Positions 1-7,422 of a stretch of 31,460 bases of DNA are shown here, piece after piece; the first letter of the stretch is position 1; every line of letters starts with the position of its first letter. The notes beneath the pieces are model-generated. The model saw nothing but the letters and a program-made list of their open reading frames with translations, was not told the DNA's origin and ran no database searches. This DNA comes from Anaerolineaceae bacterium (GTDB lineage Bacteria; Chloroflexota; Anaerolineae; Anaerolineales; Anaerolineaceae). A program made the position numbers and the translations under genes. The stretch lies in contig JAQTMA010000010.1 in NCBI GenBank assembly GCA_028714615.1, positions 6,980 through 38,439 on the forward strand, in the 5' to 3' direction.

Positions 1-96
1 AAGGGTTGACGATCTCTACCGGTTTTCCTCTTTCGCAGACGAGGAGATTGGGGCAGATTGGTTTTTCCTTTTATTCTTACTGGGCAGAGGTTGTAT

Positions 97-1134
97 ATGC
101 AGCAAATCCATAGAAAAGCATCCGGTTCCATGCGATGGATCAAAAAACAAGCCCCCCGCCCGACGTTTGGCCAGGGGATGGTCGAATTTGCGCTGGCTTT
201 GCCGATTGTAATGGTGCTAATGTTGGGAATCATCGAAGGGGGCCGGTTACTATTCATCTACAGCTCCGTGGCGGCTGCCAGTCGTGAAGCTGCGAGGTAT
301 GGGGCGGGGGTTGGGGGTAATGGCCTGGGAACGAATCTGTACCGGGATTGTTCAGGTATCCGCGATGCTGCGAAACGGGTGGGTCAATTTGCCGGTGTCA
401 ATGATGCCGACATTTCGATCCATTATGATAGAGGACCAGGGAAAGAAACATCATTTCCTGATTGTTCAAATTCAGTTAATGTGGTGTTAGGCGACCGGAT
501 CATCGTTTCTGTCATCACACCTTATGAGCCGATCGTCCCATTGGTTCCGATCCCCCCGTTTCATATCGGTTCAACCAATGCGCACACCATCCTTGTCAGG
601 GTTCCGGTGGTTGGAACACCCGCTACGCAAAGCGCTCCTCTCGCAACCCACACCCCGACGAGCACCCTGACTCCCACGAACACCCATACTCCCGATCCAA
701 GCGCATCCCCTACCCCGACGCCCAGTCATACACCTACCCCAACGAATACGCCGCTGGCGCCAGAGAATACATCGACCCCAACCCCCACTTCAACGCCAGG
801 CGGTCCATGTAATTCGGCCAATTACCTCATGGGGGTTGATAATCCACGGGGTGAGGTGGTGCAAGTTCATCTGAGTAATACAAAAGGTGTTACCACCATC
901 ACATCCATTTCAATCAATTGGCCAAAAACCAATACGACCGAATTGACCCTGATTACGATGGGAGGGTCAACAATTTGGTCTGGAAAAGATAAGAATCCCG
1001 CGCATGTTACAACCGGGCGTTGGATCATCGGCATGGGACAAACCGACCTCACCTTTACGTTTTCGGAATTCCTGACGGCTGATGCACGCGTCACGATAAC
1101 CATAAATAACCATTATTGCTACCTGAAGAATTGA
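97..1134 (+). CDS. TadE-like pseudopilin with Thr/Pro-rich linker and C-terminal domain
   Basis: Predicted Flp/Tad pilus-associated membrane protein of about 345 aa. After a basic N-terminal stretch comes the TadE-type segment: FGQGMVEFALALPIVMVL, one hydrophobic helix with the conserved Glu, followed by GRLLFIYSSVAAASREAARY. An extracellular region follows, then a roughly 55-residue Thr/Pro/Ser-rich linker (TPTSTLTPT-type repeats). The last ~110 residues look beta-rich and begin and end near single cysteines. Typical TadE proteins are about 130-200 aa, so the linker and C-terminal domain are additions that probably project a module from the cell surface or pilus. The ATG at 97 is preferred to the in-frame TTG at 58 because CAGAGG lies 6 nt before it. 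A second TadE gene follows at once, with the stop only 2 nt before its likely ATG. Family assignment is good; the function of the C-terminal domain is unknown. Confidence 0.8.
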   Translation: MQQIHRKASGSMRWIKKQAPRPTFGQGMVEFALALPIVMVLMLGIIEGGRLLFIYSSVAAASREAARYGAGVGGNGLGTNLYRDCSGIRDAAKRVGQFAGVNDADISIHYDRGPGKETSFPDCSNSVNVVLGDRIIVSVITPYEPIVPLVPIPPFHIGSTNAHTILVRVPVVGTPATQSAPLATHTPTSTLTPTNTHTPDPSASPTPTPSHTPTPTNTPLAPENTSTPTPTSTPGGPCNSANYLMGVDNPRGEVVQVHLSNTKGVTTITSISINWPKTNTTELTLITMGGSTIWSGKDKNPAHVTTGRWIIGMGQTDLTFTFSEFLTADARVTITINNHYCYLKN

Positions 1135-1136
1135 AA

Positions 1137-1583
1137 ATGAAAATGAAACGTTTCGTCTCGAAGATCAGGAATGGAGAACGAGGCCAGAGCCTGGTCGAGC
1201 TGGCGATCTCCCTCGTATTTCTGTTGCTTTTACTAAGCGGAACGATCGATCTGGGCAGAGCCTTTTTTACATATATTACCCTGCGGGACGCTGCCCAGGA
1301 AGGCGCAATTTATGCGTCTTACCAACCCACCTGTACCGACCAGATCATTGCTCGCGTGCACGGCGCGGCGACCAGCCCGGTCGACACCGCAGGGATTGTG
1401 ATGAGTTCGGCAGACATCAGCCTTCCAGACGGGGCTGTACCAGGGAAAACCATTACGATTCGGGTCAATTACAACTTTGACATCACCATGCCTCTGCTTG
1501 GCGCATTCACCGGACAGGTCGTTCCGATCACTGCGACAGTCACCAATACCATCCTAAAAATTGCTGATTCCCCTTGCTCATAG
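1137..1583 (+). CDS. TadE-like pilus assembly protein
   Basis: Small single-pass pseudopilin-like protein of about 148 aa. The sequence GQSLVELAISLVFLLLLLSG is the TadE N-terminal helix with the conserved Glu. It is followed by TIDLGRAFFTYITLRDAAQEGAIYAS, which is characteristic of the family. The rest (about 90 residues) is a short extracytoplasmic domain with two cysteines (TCTDQ, and a Cys at the penultimate residue). Length fits ordinary TadE proteins. In-frame ATGs occur at 1137 and 1143; 1137 is chosen because it lies just after the upstream TGA, though the ribosome site is weak and coupling to the previous gene is likely. The gene lies between a long TadE-like protein and a TadG-like protein, a common Tad minor-pilin trio. 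Confidence 0.82.
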   Translation: MKMKRFVSKIRNGERGQSLVELAISLVFLLLLLSGTIDLGRAFFTYITLRDAAQEGAIYASYQPTCTDQIIARVHGAATSPVDTAGIVMSSADISLPDGAVPGKTITIRVNYNFDITMPLLGAFTGQVVPITATVTNTILKIADSPCS

Positions 1584-1627
1584 AATATTGAGCTTCGCAT
1601 GGTTTATTTATATTTCGGGAGGAGCGT

Positions 1628-2980
1628 ATGAGGAACTCAATCCGTGAGGATGAACGCGGACAAGTCCTGATCTTGTTAGTGGTGGGGATGGTAGCATTAT
1701 TGGGATTTGCCGCATTAGCGATCGACGGGGGAATGGCATTTTCTGAGCGGCGCAATGCTCAGAATGCAGCGGACGCAGCAGCCGTAGCGGGTGCATATGC
1801 CATTGCCTATGATCCAGGAATCGGAAAAACGTTGGCTGAAATCGAGACCGACATCGTGCAGGCGGCTGCCATCCCAGTCGCCACGAGAAATGGGTATACC
1901 AACGGCGGCGATACGGTTGTTGATGTGCAGTACCCCCCTGTTACAGGCGACTATGCAGGGAATCCGCTGTACGTCCAGACGATTATCACAGCCAAGGTCA
2001 ACACCGCGCTCATCCATTTTGTTTACGATGGGGAGGTTAAAAATACAGTAACCGCTGTTGCCCACTTTACCCCGGCAACCAAGGCTCCTCTCTATGGCGG
2101 GAATGGTCTGGTCAGCCTGGCGCCTCACGAGTGCCCGGGTTTATCTACGAACGGTAACTTCAGCGCTATCCTTACGGTGGGAGGCATCTTTGTCAACTCT
2201 GACTGCAACCCGGCAGTAGAGGGAAACAGCAATACAAAAACGATCGATACCCCGAGCATATCCTCGGTGGGTTCGATCTCTTACGACTTTTTGCATAAAG
2301 GAACCATAGACGTCGGTTCGATCAACCAACCAGCGCCTCAGTACCCCTATCCACCGGGCATAACGATGGTGAATCCGCCAAACTGTGGCGCCGCAGAAGA
2401 TGCCGTTTATACCGATTCGACCCAAACATGGGCGCCGCCTGCCGGGAAAACGACCGCCGTCATCCCGGGTGGCCTGCCCCATGACTTCAAAGGGATACTC
2501 GCTCCTGGAGTGTATTGCATCGACAGCGGCGGATTCACCTTCAATGCCCAGGCGAATTGGACCGGTATCGGGGTAACATTGTTCATCACCGGCAGCCATC
2601 CATGCGATTTTACCTGGAACGGCGGCGCCGAAATCAAGCTATACGCCCCGAACTCTACAAAATACCCGACTGAAGCAGCCTGTACCGGCGACACCTGCAA
2701 CTTCAAAGGCATCGTCATCTACGTCGATCCCAAAGGGTTCGCGACCTGGCCGGACACAAAGGATACGACTATCGATGGGAATAATAATTCCGAAATTTAT
2801 GGCACATTATATGCCCCGACCTGCCATATGAAGAAAACGGGCGTCTCCGGCATGCAATTCGTTGGACAGTTGATCGGATATGATTTCTCCAATATCGGTA
2901 CGGCAAACTTGATCCTGACGTTCGACGCCGATGATGCAGGCGAAGGCATTACACCAGCCTATATCGATCTGGTCAGGTAA
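1628..2980 (+). CDS. TadG-like pilus assembly protein (Flp/TadG N-terminal domain)
   Basis: About 450 aa. It starts with DERGQVLILLVVGMVALLGF, then AALAIDGGMAFSERRNAQNAADAAAVAGA. This is the hallmark of the putative Flp pilus-assembly TadE/G-like N-terminal domain: one membrane helix with the bulk of the protein outside. The remaining ~380 residues are rich in Gly, Thr and Asn and contain several cysteines (for example CPGLSTNG, NSDCNPAVEG, CTGDTCNF), which suggests a disulfide-stabilised exported domain. A good ribosome site (GGGAGGAGCGT) precedes the ATG. No von Willebrand MIDAS motif was recognised, although some TadG proteins have one. Secretion or pilus tip/adhesion is a family-level inference. 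Confidence 0.8.
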   Translation: MRNSIREDERGQVLILLVVGMVALLGFAALAIDGGMAFSERRNAQNAADAAAVAGAYAIAYDPGIGKTLAEIETDIVQAAAIPVATRNGYTNGGDTVVDVQYPPVTGDYAGNPLYVQTIITAKVNTALIHFVYDGEVKNTVTAVAHFTPATKAPLYGGNGLVSLAPHECPGLSTNGNFSAILTVGGIFVNSDCNPAVEGNSNTKTIDTPSISSVGSISYDFLHKGTIDVGSINQPAPQYPYPPGITMVNPPNCGAAEDAVYTDSTQTWAPPAGKTTAVIPGGLPHDFKGILAPGVYCIDSGGFTFNAQANWTGIGVTLFITGSHPCDFTWNGGAEIKLYAPNSTKYPTEAACTGDTCNFKGIVIYVDPKGFATWPDTKDTTIDGNNNSEIYGTLYAPTCHMKKTGVSGMQFVGQLIGYDFSNIGTANLILTFDADDAGEGITPAYIDLVR

Positions 2981-3019
2981 ACGCTCCCACAAATCGGGGA
3001 TTTGCGCTACACTATCCCC

Positions 3020-3628
3020 ATGCCCACCATCACCATCTCCCGGCAAATGGGTTCGCTCGGATACCAGGTCGCGCGGCAAGTCGCTGAGCGCTTGGGGTAC
3101 CGGCTGGTATGGCGCGAGCTGATCAACCAGGCCGCCGTACGGGCAGGCGTGCCCGAGATGGCCCTGGCGACCATCGATGAGCTCGGTCTTCTGGGGGTCA
3201 GGCCCACGGCTGAGGCGCAAGCGGCCTATACGCTGGCGGTACAACAGGTGATGGAAGAACTGGCCGAGACCGGCAACGTGGTGATCGTCGGGCGGGCCGG
3301 CCAGGTGATCCTGCGTGGGCGCGCCGACACGATCCACGTGCGCGTGACCGCTCCATTTGAACTGCGCGCCTTGCGCGTGGCTAGCGCCCGGAATATATCA
3401 CTGCAGGCCGCCCGCGCTCAGGTGACCACCAGCGACCGGACGCGGCGTATCTATCTCCGCCAGCATTACCAGGTCGATTGGGACGACCCCGCCCTGTATG
3501 ACCTGGTGTTGAATACAGCTCGCCTGACGTCCACGACGGCCGCGGACCTGGTCGTTCGGGCCAGCGAACCTCCATCCAATCCAGCCCAACATCCCTCGCA
3601 ACCGGAAATCCAAATTGAGTGTGAATAA
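3020..3628 (+). CDS. Cytidylate kinase-like family protein
   Basis: About 202 aa, similar to the cytidylate-kinase-like family (nucleoside monophosphate kinase fold). The N-terminus TITISRQMGSLGYQVARQVA resembles the ISR-x-G-S-x-G P-loop variant of this family. The lid-type region (RTRRIYLRQHYQVDWDDPALYDLVLNT) is also typical, including the D-W-D-x-P-x-x-Y-D-L signature seen in CMK-like proteins. Substrate is unknown for the family, so CMP phosphorylation should not be assumed. Start options are TTG 3002 and ATG 3020. ATG is chosen since homology begins right there; TACACT at 3008-3013 could be a -10 box giving a nearly leaderless transcript. The gene ends over the next gene's start, so the two are probably co-transcribed. 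Confidence 0.75.
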   Translation: MPTITISRQMGSLGYQVARQVAERLGYRLVWRELINQAAVRAGVPEMALATIDELGLLGVRPTAEAQAAYTLAVQQVMEELAETGNVVIVGRAGQVILRGRADTIHVRVTAPFELRALRVASARNISLQAARAQVTTSDRTRRIYLRQHYQVDWDDPALYDLVLNTARLTSTTAADLVVRASEPPSNPAQHPSQPEIQIECE

Positions 3629-4028
3629 TTCTCGCCACAAACCAACCGTCTTCGCTCACCCGGCTGAGGAAGCTTTCGCCCGCATTCTCGAGTATTATGG
3701 AATCGAATGGGAGTATGAGCCGCGTACGTTCCCGCTGACGCGCGATCAGCGCGGGAATGTTACCGAAGCCTTCGCTCCGGACTTTTACTTGCCCCAGCAA
3801 GATCTCTACATCGAGCTGACGACCTTGCGCCCACGCCTGACGACCTTTAAGAACCGGCGCATTCGCATGATGCAGGAACTCTACCCGGAGGTCAAGGTCA
3901 AGTTGTTCAAACGCCGCGATATGCGCGAGCTGATGTTGAAGTTTGGGCTGTACCAGGAGGCTGAAGACCTGGATGGTACAGCTGCCCAAAAGCGGTCGGG
4001 GAACGGCGAGCTTGACTCCGGCCACTGA
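3621..4028 (+). CDS. Small PD-(D/E)XK nuclease-like protein of unknown function
   Basis: About 135 aa from a GTG that overlaps the stop of the upstream gene by 8 nt (TTG 3615 is an alternative). It shows a restriction-endonuclease-like pattern: Glu17 in an N-terminal helix (HPAEEAFARILEYYGIEW), a beta-hairpin, Asp54 in FAPDFYL and Glu65 in YIELTT, then a basic helix (NRRIRMMQELYPEVKVKLF). The lysine that normally follows the acidic residue (ExK) is Thr67 here, so activity is uncertain. The C-terminus overlaps the likely start of the phosphoribosyltransferase gene by 56 nt. The tight packing suggests a functional link to nucleotide or DNA metabolism, but none is established. The family call is made from motif shape only. 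Confidence 0.6.
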   Translation: MNNSRHKPTVFAHPAEEAFARILEYYGIEWEYEPRTFPLTRDQRGNVTEAFAPDFYLPQQDLYIELTTLRPRLTTFKNRRIRMMQELYPEVKVKLFKRRDMRELMLKFGLYQEAEDLDGTAAQKRSGNGELDSGH

Positions 4029-4572
4029 AGCCATCCTGGCTGACATCGAGCAGGTGCTGATCCCGGCCGAGACTCTCCGGCAGCGCGTCCACGAGCTGGG
4101 GACTGCCATCTCCCAGGATTACGAAGGCAAGAGTCCCTTGATGGTGGGGGTGCTGAAAGGGGTCATCTTTCTGATGACGGACCTGCTGCGGGAGATCAGT
4201 ATCCCGGTGGAAGTCGATTTCATGGCCGTCTCGAGCTATTCACGGGAGTCACGCGACCGCGGCCTGGTGCGCCTGGTGAAGGACCTGGAAGTCTCGATCG
4301 CCGACCGGCACGTGCTCTTCGTTGAGGATATGATCGATACCGGGTTGACGTTGAACTACCTGTTGAGTAACCTGCGCGCCCGCGGCCCGGCCAGCCTGGA
4401 AGTCTGTGCGTTTTTCAGTAAGCCGGCGCACCGCCTGATTGATGTTCCGGTGCGCTACCAGGGGTTCGAACTGCCCGACCGCTTTGTGGTGGGGTATGGG
4501 TTGGATTATCGTGAGCGATACCGAAATTTACCGTTCGTGGGGGTGCTCAAGCGCGAGGCGCTGAAAAGATAA
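3973..4572 (+). CDS. hpt: Hypoxanthine (purine) phosphoribosyltransferase
   Basis: About 199 aa. The type I phosphoribosyltransferase signature VLFVEDMIDTGLTL (residues ~114-127, with E118, D119, D122, T123) binds the ribose-5-phosphate of PRPP. The flanking PLMVGVLKGVIFLMTDLLR and VDFMAVSSY match bacterial HPRTs, and the C-terminal half carries the DRFVVGYGLDYRERYRNLPFVGVL block typical of hypoxanthine-guanine enzymes. It should convert hypoxanthine or guanine plus PRPP to IMP/GMP in purine salvage. The ATG at 3973 is preferred (AGGAGG about 12 nt upstream). This adds ~20 residues before the usual start of the fold, so a later start is possible. The stop is immediately followed by a perfect inverted repeat. 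Confidence 0.88.
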   Translation: MVQLPKSGRGTASLTPATEAILADIEQVLIPAETLRQRVHELGTAISQDYEGKSPLMVGVLKGVIFLMTDLLREISIPVEVDFMAVSSYSRESRDRGLVRLVKDLEVSIADRHVLFVEDMIDTGLTLNYLLSNLRARGPASLEVCAFFSKPAHRLIDVPVRYQGFELPDRFVVGYGLDYRERYRNLPFVGVLKREALKR

Positions 4573-4641
4573 GAACATTGATCCGCGAATTTCACGAAAT
4601 TTGTTTTACCAATTAGCGTAATTCGCGGATCAATGTTCTTA
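4570..4641. repeat. Perfect 22-bp inverted repeat (long hairpin)
   Basis: Left arm 4570-4591 and right arm 4620-4641 are exact reverse complements over 22 bp, separated by 28 bp that are themselves AT-rich and partly self-complementary. The left arm overlaps the end of the phosphoribosyltransferase stop codon. No long T-run follows on either strand, so it is not a textbook terminator. It sits between converging transcripts (hpt on plus, the putative RNA on minus) and may block read-through both ways. It may also be a copy of a dispersed palindromic element. Confidence 0.8.
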
Positions 4642-4645
4642 AATC

Positions 4646-5008
4646 AAAAAGGGAGTTCCAATTAACCTTCCAGCTCACTTCTCATTGGTCTTTTCGGCAG
4701 ATCAGGTCTCAAAGGCCGCCACAAATGTAGCATGGGCTTTGAACCCGCGTGACCTACTTCGTCTCGTTCTTTTCATCCCGTTTCGGTGCCTTTTGGTAGG
4801 CTCAACCTCTGGCCTTTCCCTTTTATCATATTTCGTTTGGGATACACCAGTTAGATTACCATTGGAGATGAAGGTGCTACGCGAGCGATCCGTCTGCCGT
4901 TGTCTTTCTGAAAAGCTAAGGTGTCACCGCACCCGTAAGCTTACATCTAGATGAACAGCACCGATTTCGCTCCAATGAGAGGGCATCTCAATTCTTTGGA
5001 ACTCCCTC
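4646..5008 (-). ncRNA. Putative free-standing structured non-coding RNA (~360 nt)
   Basis: No convincing protein is encoded here, but the minus strand has all parts of an RNA gene. A consensus promoter (5015-5042) would start transcription near 5007-5008. Its first bases GGGAGTTCCAA (5006 to 4996) pair exactly with TTGGAACTCCC (4661 to 4651), which is followed directly by TTTTT (4650 to 4646). Inside, 4970-4977 pairs with 4860-4867 (8 bp) and 4957-4962 with 4873-4878 (6 bp), stacked around an internal loop. Small hairpins are visible, for example 4788-4801 (GCCT/AGGC). I could not find the diagnostic sequences of tmRNA, RNase P RNA or SRP RNA. The closing stem plus T-run would act as terminator. 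RNA class and function are unknown. Confidence 0.68.
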
Positions 5009-5014
5009 GATTTC

Positions 5015-5042
5015 ATTATAGCTCGAAAAAAAGATTTGTCAA
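5015..5042 (-). promoter_or_regulatory. Consensus sigma-70 promoter for the putative RNA, with operator-like repeats
   Basis: On the minus strand TTGACA (5042-5037) and TATAAT (5020-5015) are both perfect, with a 16-nt spacer rich in T. The predicted start coincides with the first base of the RNA's closing stem. The -35 box lies inside one arm of an inverted repeat (TTTGTC at 5035-5040 and GACAAA at 5050-5055 on plus). The latter arm is also half of a second palindrome, GACAAATTTTGTC (5050-5062). These repeats could bind a regulator. Confidence 0.75.
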
Positions 5043-5074
5043 TATATCCGACAAATTTTGTCCGCCATTATTAT

Positions 5075-6415
5075 CTAGCCCCATTGTGAACCGGCTGTTT
5101 CCAAGATGGCGCGCAGGGTCGCCAGGAAGCGCGCCCCGGCGACCCCATCCACGGCGCGGTGATCGACCGAAAGGGTCACGCTCATCATCTCTCGGGCGAC
5201 GGGCCGGCCGGCTTCATCGGGAACAAAGCGCCTGGAGACCCGTCCTACGGCCAGGATGGCGACCTGGGGGGGATTGATGATGGCGGTGAACTGGTCCACC
5301 CCATACATACCCAGGTTGGAGATGGTAAAGGTTCCGTCGGCGACCTCTTCTGGGCGAAGCCTGGCCTCGCGCGCCCGGTGGGTGAGATCCGCCAGTTCTC
5401 CGGCAACCTGAAAAATGCCCTTGGCGGCTGCCTGGTGGATGACCGGAACGATCAGCCCGTCCTCCAGGGCCACTGCCACCCCCAGGTTGATCTCGGGTTG
5501 GAGCTCGATGCGGTCATCAAAGAGGTAGCTGTTCAGCAGCGGGTGTTGGCCCAGCGCGGCTGCGCAGGCTTTAGCGATGATGGCGGTGAGCGAGACCGGC
5601 GCCTGACCGAGGGACACCCGGCTTTGGAGCAGACCGCGTAAAGCGATCGCAGCGCCCATATCGATATCAACGGTCAGGAAGATGTGCGGGGCCTGCTGGT
5701 AGCTGGCTTGTAAGCGCCGGGCGATGGTCAGGCGCATACCTTTTAAGGGGATGACGACGGTTTGGTTGGAGCGCTCTGTTTGACCGGCTTCGGGAGAGGT
5801 TTTCTCGGCGGCGATGGCCTCCTTCTGGGCGACCCAGGCAGTCACGTCCCAACCCTGGACGCGGCCATCGGCCCCGGTGCCTGGCACCTGGGTGAGGTCC
5901 ACCTGCCGTTCAGCCGCCAGCCGGCGCGCTGCCGGAGAAGCGGGGACTTTACCGGGAACGGGAGACGAAGCCGGTGTTGGCGCCGAGCGGGCTTGCAGGA
6001 CGGCCTGCACATCCTGGCGGGTGACGCGGCCTTTCGAGCCGCTGGCCGGAACGGCGGCCAGGTTTACGTTTTCGGCAGCGGCCATGCGGCGCGCCAGGGG
6101 GGTGGATTGGACCGTGGTCTGTGAGGGCGTTGCGCTGTGGGCGGGTGGCGCTGCGGGTGTGGGAGTCGCCGTCTCGCCTTCCGAGAGGATGGTGGCGATC
6201 ACCTGGGTTACGGGGACGGTATCGCCTTCCTGACAGCGGATGCCAGAGACGATCCCACTTGCCGGCGATTCGACCTCCATATTGACCTTATCGGTGGTTA
6301 CCTCGCACAACGGATCTCCCTGTTCGACCCGGTCGCCTTCCTTGACCCGCCAGGTTACCAGGGTGGCTTCTTCCTGGGTCATTCCGAACTTAGGCATGAT
6401 GACTGGTTTGGCCAT
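5075..6415 (-). CDS. Dihydrolipoamide acyltransferase (E2) with two peripheral-subunit-binding domains
   Basis: 446 aa. E2 core of a 2-oxoacid (pyruvate or acetoin) dehydrogenase complex, which moves an acyl group from the lipoyl arm to CoA. Residues 1-80 are a lipoyl domain, with the lipoylated Lys43 in VTTDKVNMEV. An Ala/Pro/Thr linker follows. Two peripheral-subunit-binding domains come next, at about 104-140 (STPLARRMAAAENV, GSKGRVTRQDV) and 158-195 (ASPAARRLAAERQV, GADGRVQGWDV). Residues ~215-446 are the catalytic domain, with His419 and Asp423 in SVDHRAVDG. Most bacterial E2 chains have one such binding domain, so two is unusual. The gene is last in an E1 alpha-E1 beta-E2 operon, 8 nt behind E1 beta. 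No E3 gene is in the window. Confidence 0.93.
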   Translation of the reverse strand: MAKPVIMPKFGMTQEEATLVTWRVKEGDRVEQGDPLCEVTTDKVNMEVESPASGIVSGIRCQEGDTVPVTQVIATILSEGETATPTPAAPPAHSATPSQTTVQSTPLARRMAAAENVNLAAVPASGSKGRVTRQDVQAVLQARSAPTPASSPVPGKVPASPAARRLAAERQVDLTQVPGTGADGRVQGWDVTAWVAQKEAIAAEKTSPEAGQTERSNQTVVIPLKGMRLTIARRLQASYQQAPHIFLTVDIDMGAAIALRGLLQSRVSLGQAPVSLTAIIAKACAAALGQHPLLNSYLFDDRIELQPEINLGVAVALEDGLIVPVIHQAAAKGIFQVAGELADLTHRAREARLRPEEVADGTFTISNLGMYGVDQFTAIINPPQVAILAVGRVSRRFVPDEAGRPVAREMMSVTLSVDHRAVDGVAGARFLATLRAILETAGSQWG

Positions 6416-6423
6416 AGGATGTC

Positions 6424-7422
6424 CTAATAAGCGCCGCGCGCCATGTTGCGCATCTCGGCTGCGATCGTATCGACCTGCGGGACGGCGTGGTGTTCCAGGT
6501 TACGATTATAGGGGATGGGAATATCCAGCCCGGTCAAGCGGCGGATGGGCGCTTCCAGATAGGCGAAAGCCCGGCTGGCCGCGATCCGAGCGGCGACTTC
6601 TCCGCCATAGCCACCCGTGCCAGGCGCCTCATGGACGATCAACAGGCGGCCGGTTTTAACCACCGAATCGATGATAGGCGCTTCGTCCAGCGGGTTGAGC
6701 GTCCGCGGATCGATCAGCTCCACGTCGATTCCTTCTCCGGCCAACTGCTGCGCCGCTTCGAGTGCACGGGAAACCATTAGCGAGGTGGCTACCACGGTAA
6801 CGTCTTTCCCCGGGCGGACGAGGCGAGCTTTCCCAAGCGGGATGCGATACATCTCTTCAGGCACCGGGCCGCTCGTTTTGTAAAGCAACTTATGTTCGAT
6901 GAAGATGATCGGGTTGCCGTCGTAGATGGACGAGAGCAGCAGGCCTTTGGCGTCATAAGGGGTTGCCGGCATGACGACCTTTAGCCCAGGCACGTGGACA
7001 AACCAGGCCTCCAGGCTTTCGGAATGCTGGGCAGCAGCACCGGTACCCGAGCCGGCGGGCATGCGTAGCACCATCGGAGCGGAGGCTTTGCCCCCGAACA
7101 TGAAGCGCACCTTGGAAGCTTGTAAGACGATCTGTTCCATCGATAAAGTGACGAAATCCATAAACTGGATCTCGCCAACCGGGTGCATTTCAGTCAGCGC
7201 CGCGCCCAAGCAAGCTCCGGCGATAGTAGCTTCCGAGATGGGCGTGTCGCGGATTCGCTCGGAGCCAAACTGGTCAATAAGCCCGGCGGTAACTCCAAAC
7301 GCGCCTCCATACACACCAATATCCTCTCCCAGCAAGAAAACACTCGGGTCTGACTGCAGCGCCTGGCGCAGTCCTTCGCGCAGGGCTTCGGCATAAGTCA
7401 GCGTGCGCTCGGTTTCAGGCAT
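6424..7422 (-). CDS. 2-oxoacid/acetoin dehydrogenase E1 component, beta subunit
   Basis: 332 aa. Beta subunit of a thiamine-diphosphate-dependent E1. It has the pyrimidine-binding domain ([28 protein letters not shown]) and the Glu64 of [10 protein letters not shown] that activates the cofactor. [17 protein letters not shown] and [16 protein letters not shown] are typical of the PDH/acetoin-dehydrogenase group. The C-terminal transketolase-C domain ([26 protein letters not shown]) binds E2. Its start overlaps the alpha-subunit stop by 8 nt, which indicates coupled translation. Sequence alone does not separate pyruvate from acetoin or another 2-oxoacid substrate. Confidence 0.94.
   Translation of the reverse strand: MPETERTLTYAEALREGLRQALQSDPSVFLLGEDIGVYGGAFGVTAGLIDQFGSERIRDTPISEATIAGACLGAALTEMHPVGEIQFMDFVTLSMEQIVLQASKVRFMFGGKASAPMVLRMPAGSGTGAAAQHSESLEAWFVHVPGLKVVMPATPYDAKGLLLSSIYDGNPIIFIEHKLLYKTSGPVPEEMYRIPLGKARLVRPGKDVTVVATSLMVSRALEAAQQLAGEGIDVELIDPRTLNPLDEAPIIDSVVKTGRLLIVHEAPGTGGYGGEVAARIAASRAFAYLEAPIRRLTGLDIPIPYNRNLEHHAVPQVDTIAAEMRNMARGAY

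Noticed and set aside
3381..4109. Minus-strand open frame of 242 codons opposite hpt and its neighbours
   Set aside because: Covers parts of three well-supported plus-strand genes and shows no protein family features.
4650..5007. A miniature transposable element with 12-bp terminal inverted repeats
   Set aside because: The ends pair like element termini, but no target-site duplication is seen, and the consensus promoter and T-run sit exactly where an RNA gene would need them. Not fully excluded.
4646..5008. tmRNA, RNase P RNA or SRP RNA
   Set aside because: No tRNA-like ends or tag frame, no GAGGAAAGTCC-type RNase P core, and no GGTCAGG..GGAAGGAAGC SRP motif could be found by eye.
4685..5277. 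Two plus-strand reading frames (4685-4954 and 4951-5277) as small genes
   Set aside because: No recognisable domains, poor starts, one runs antisense into the E2 gene, and the DNA is better explained by the structured minus-strand RNA.
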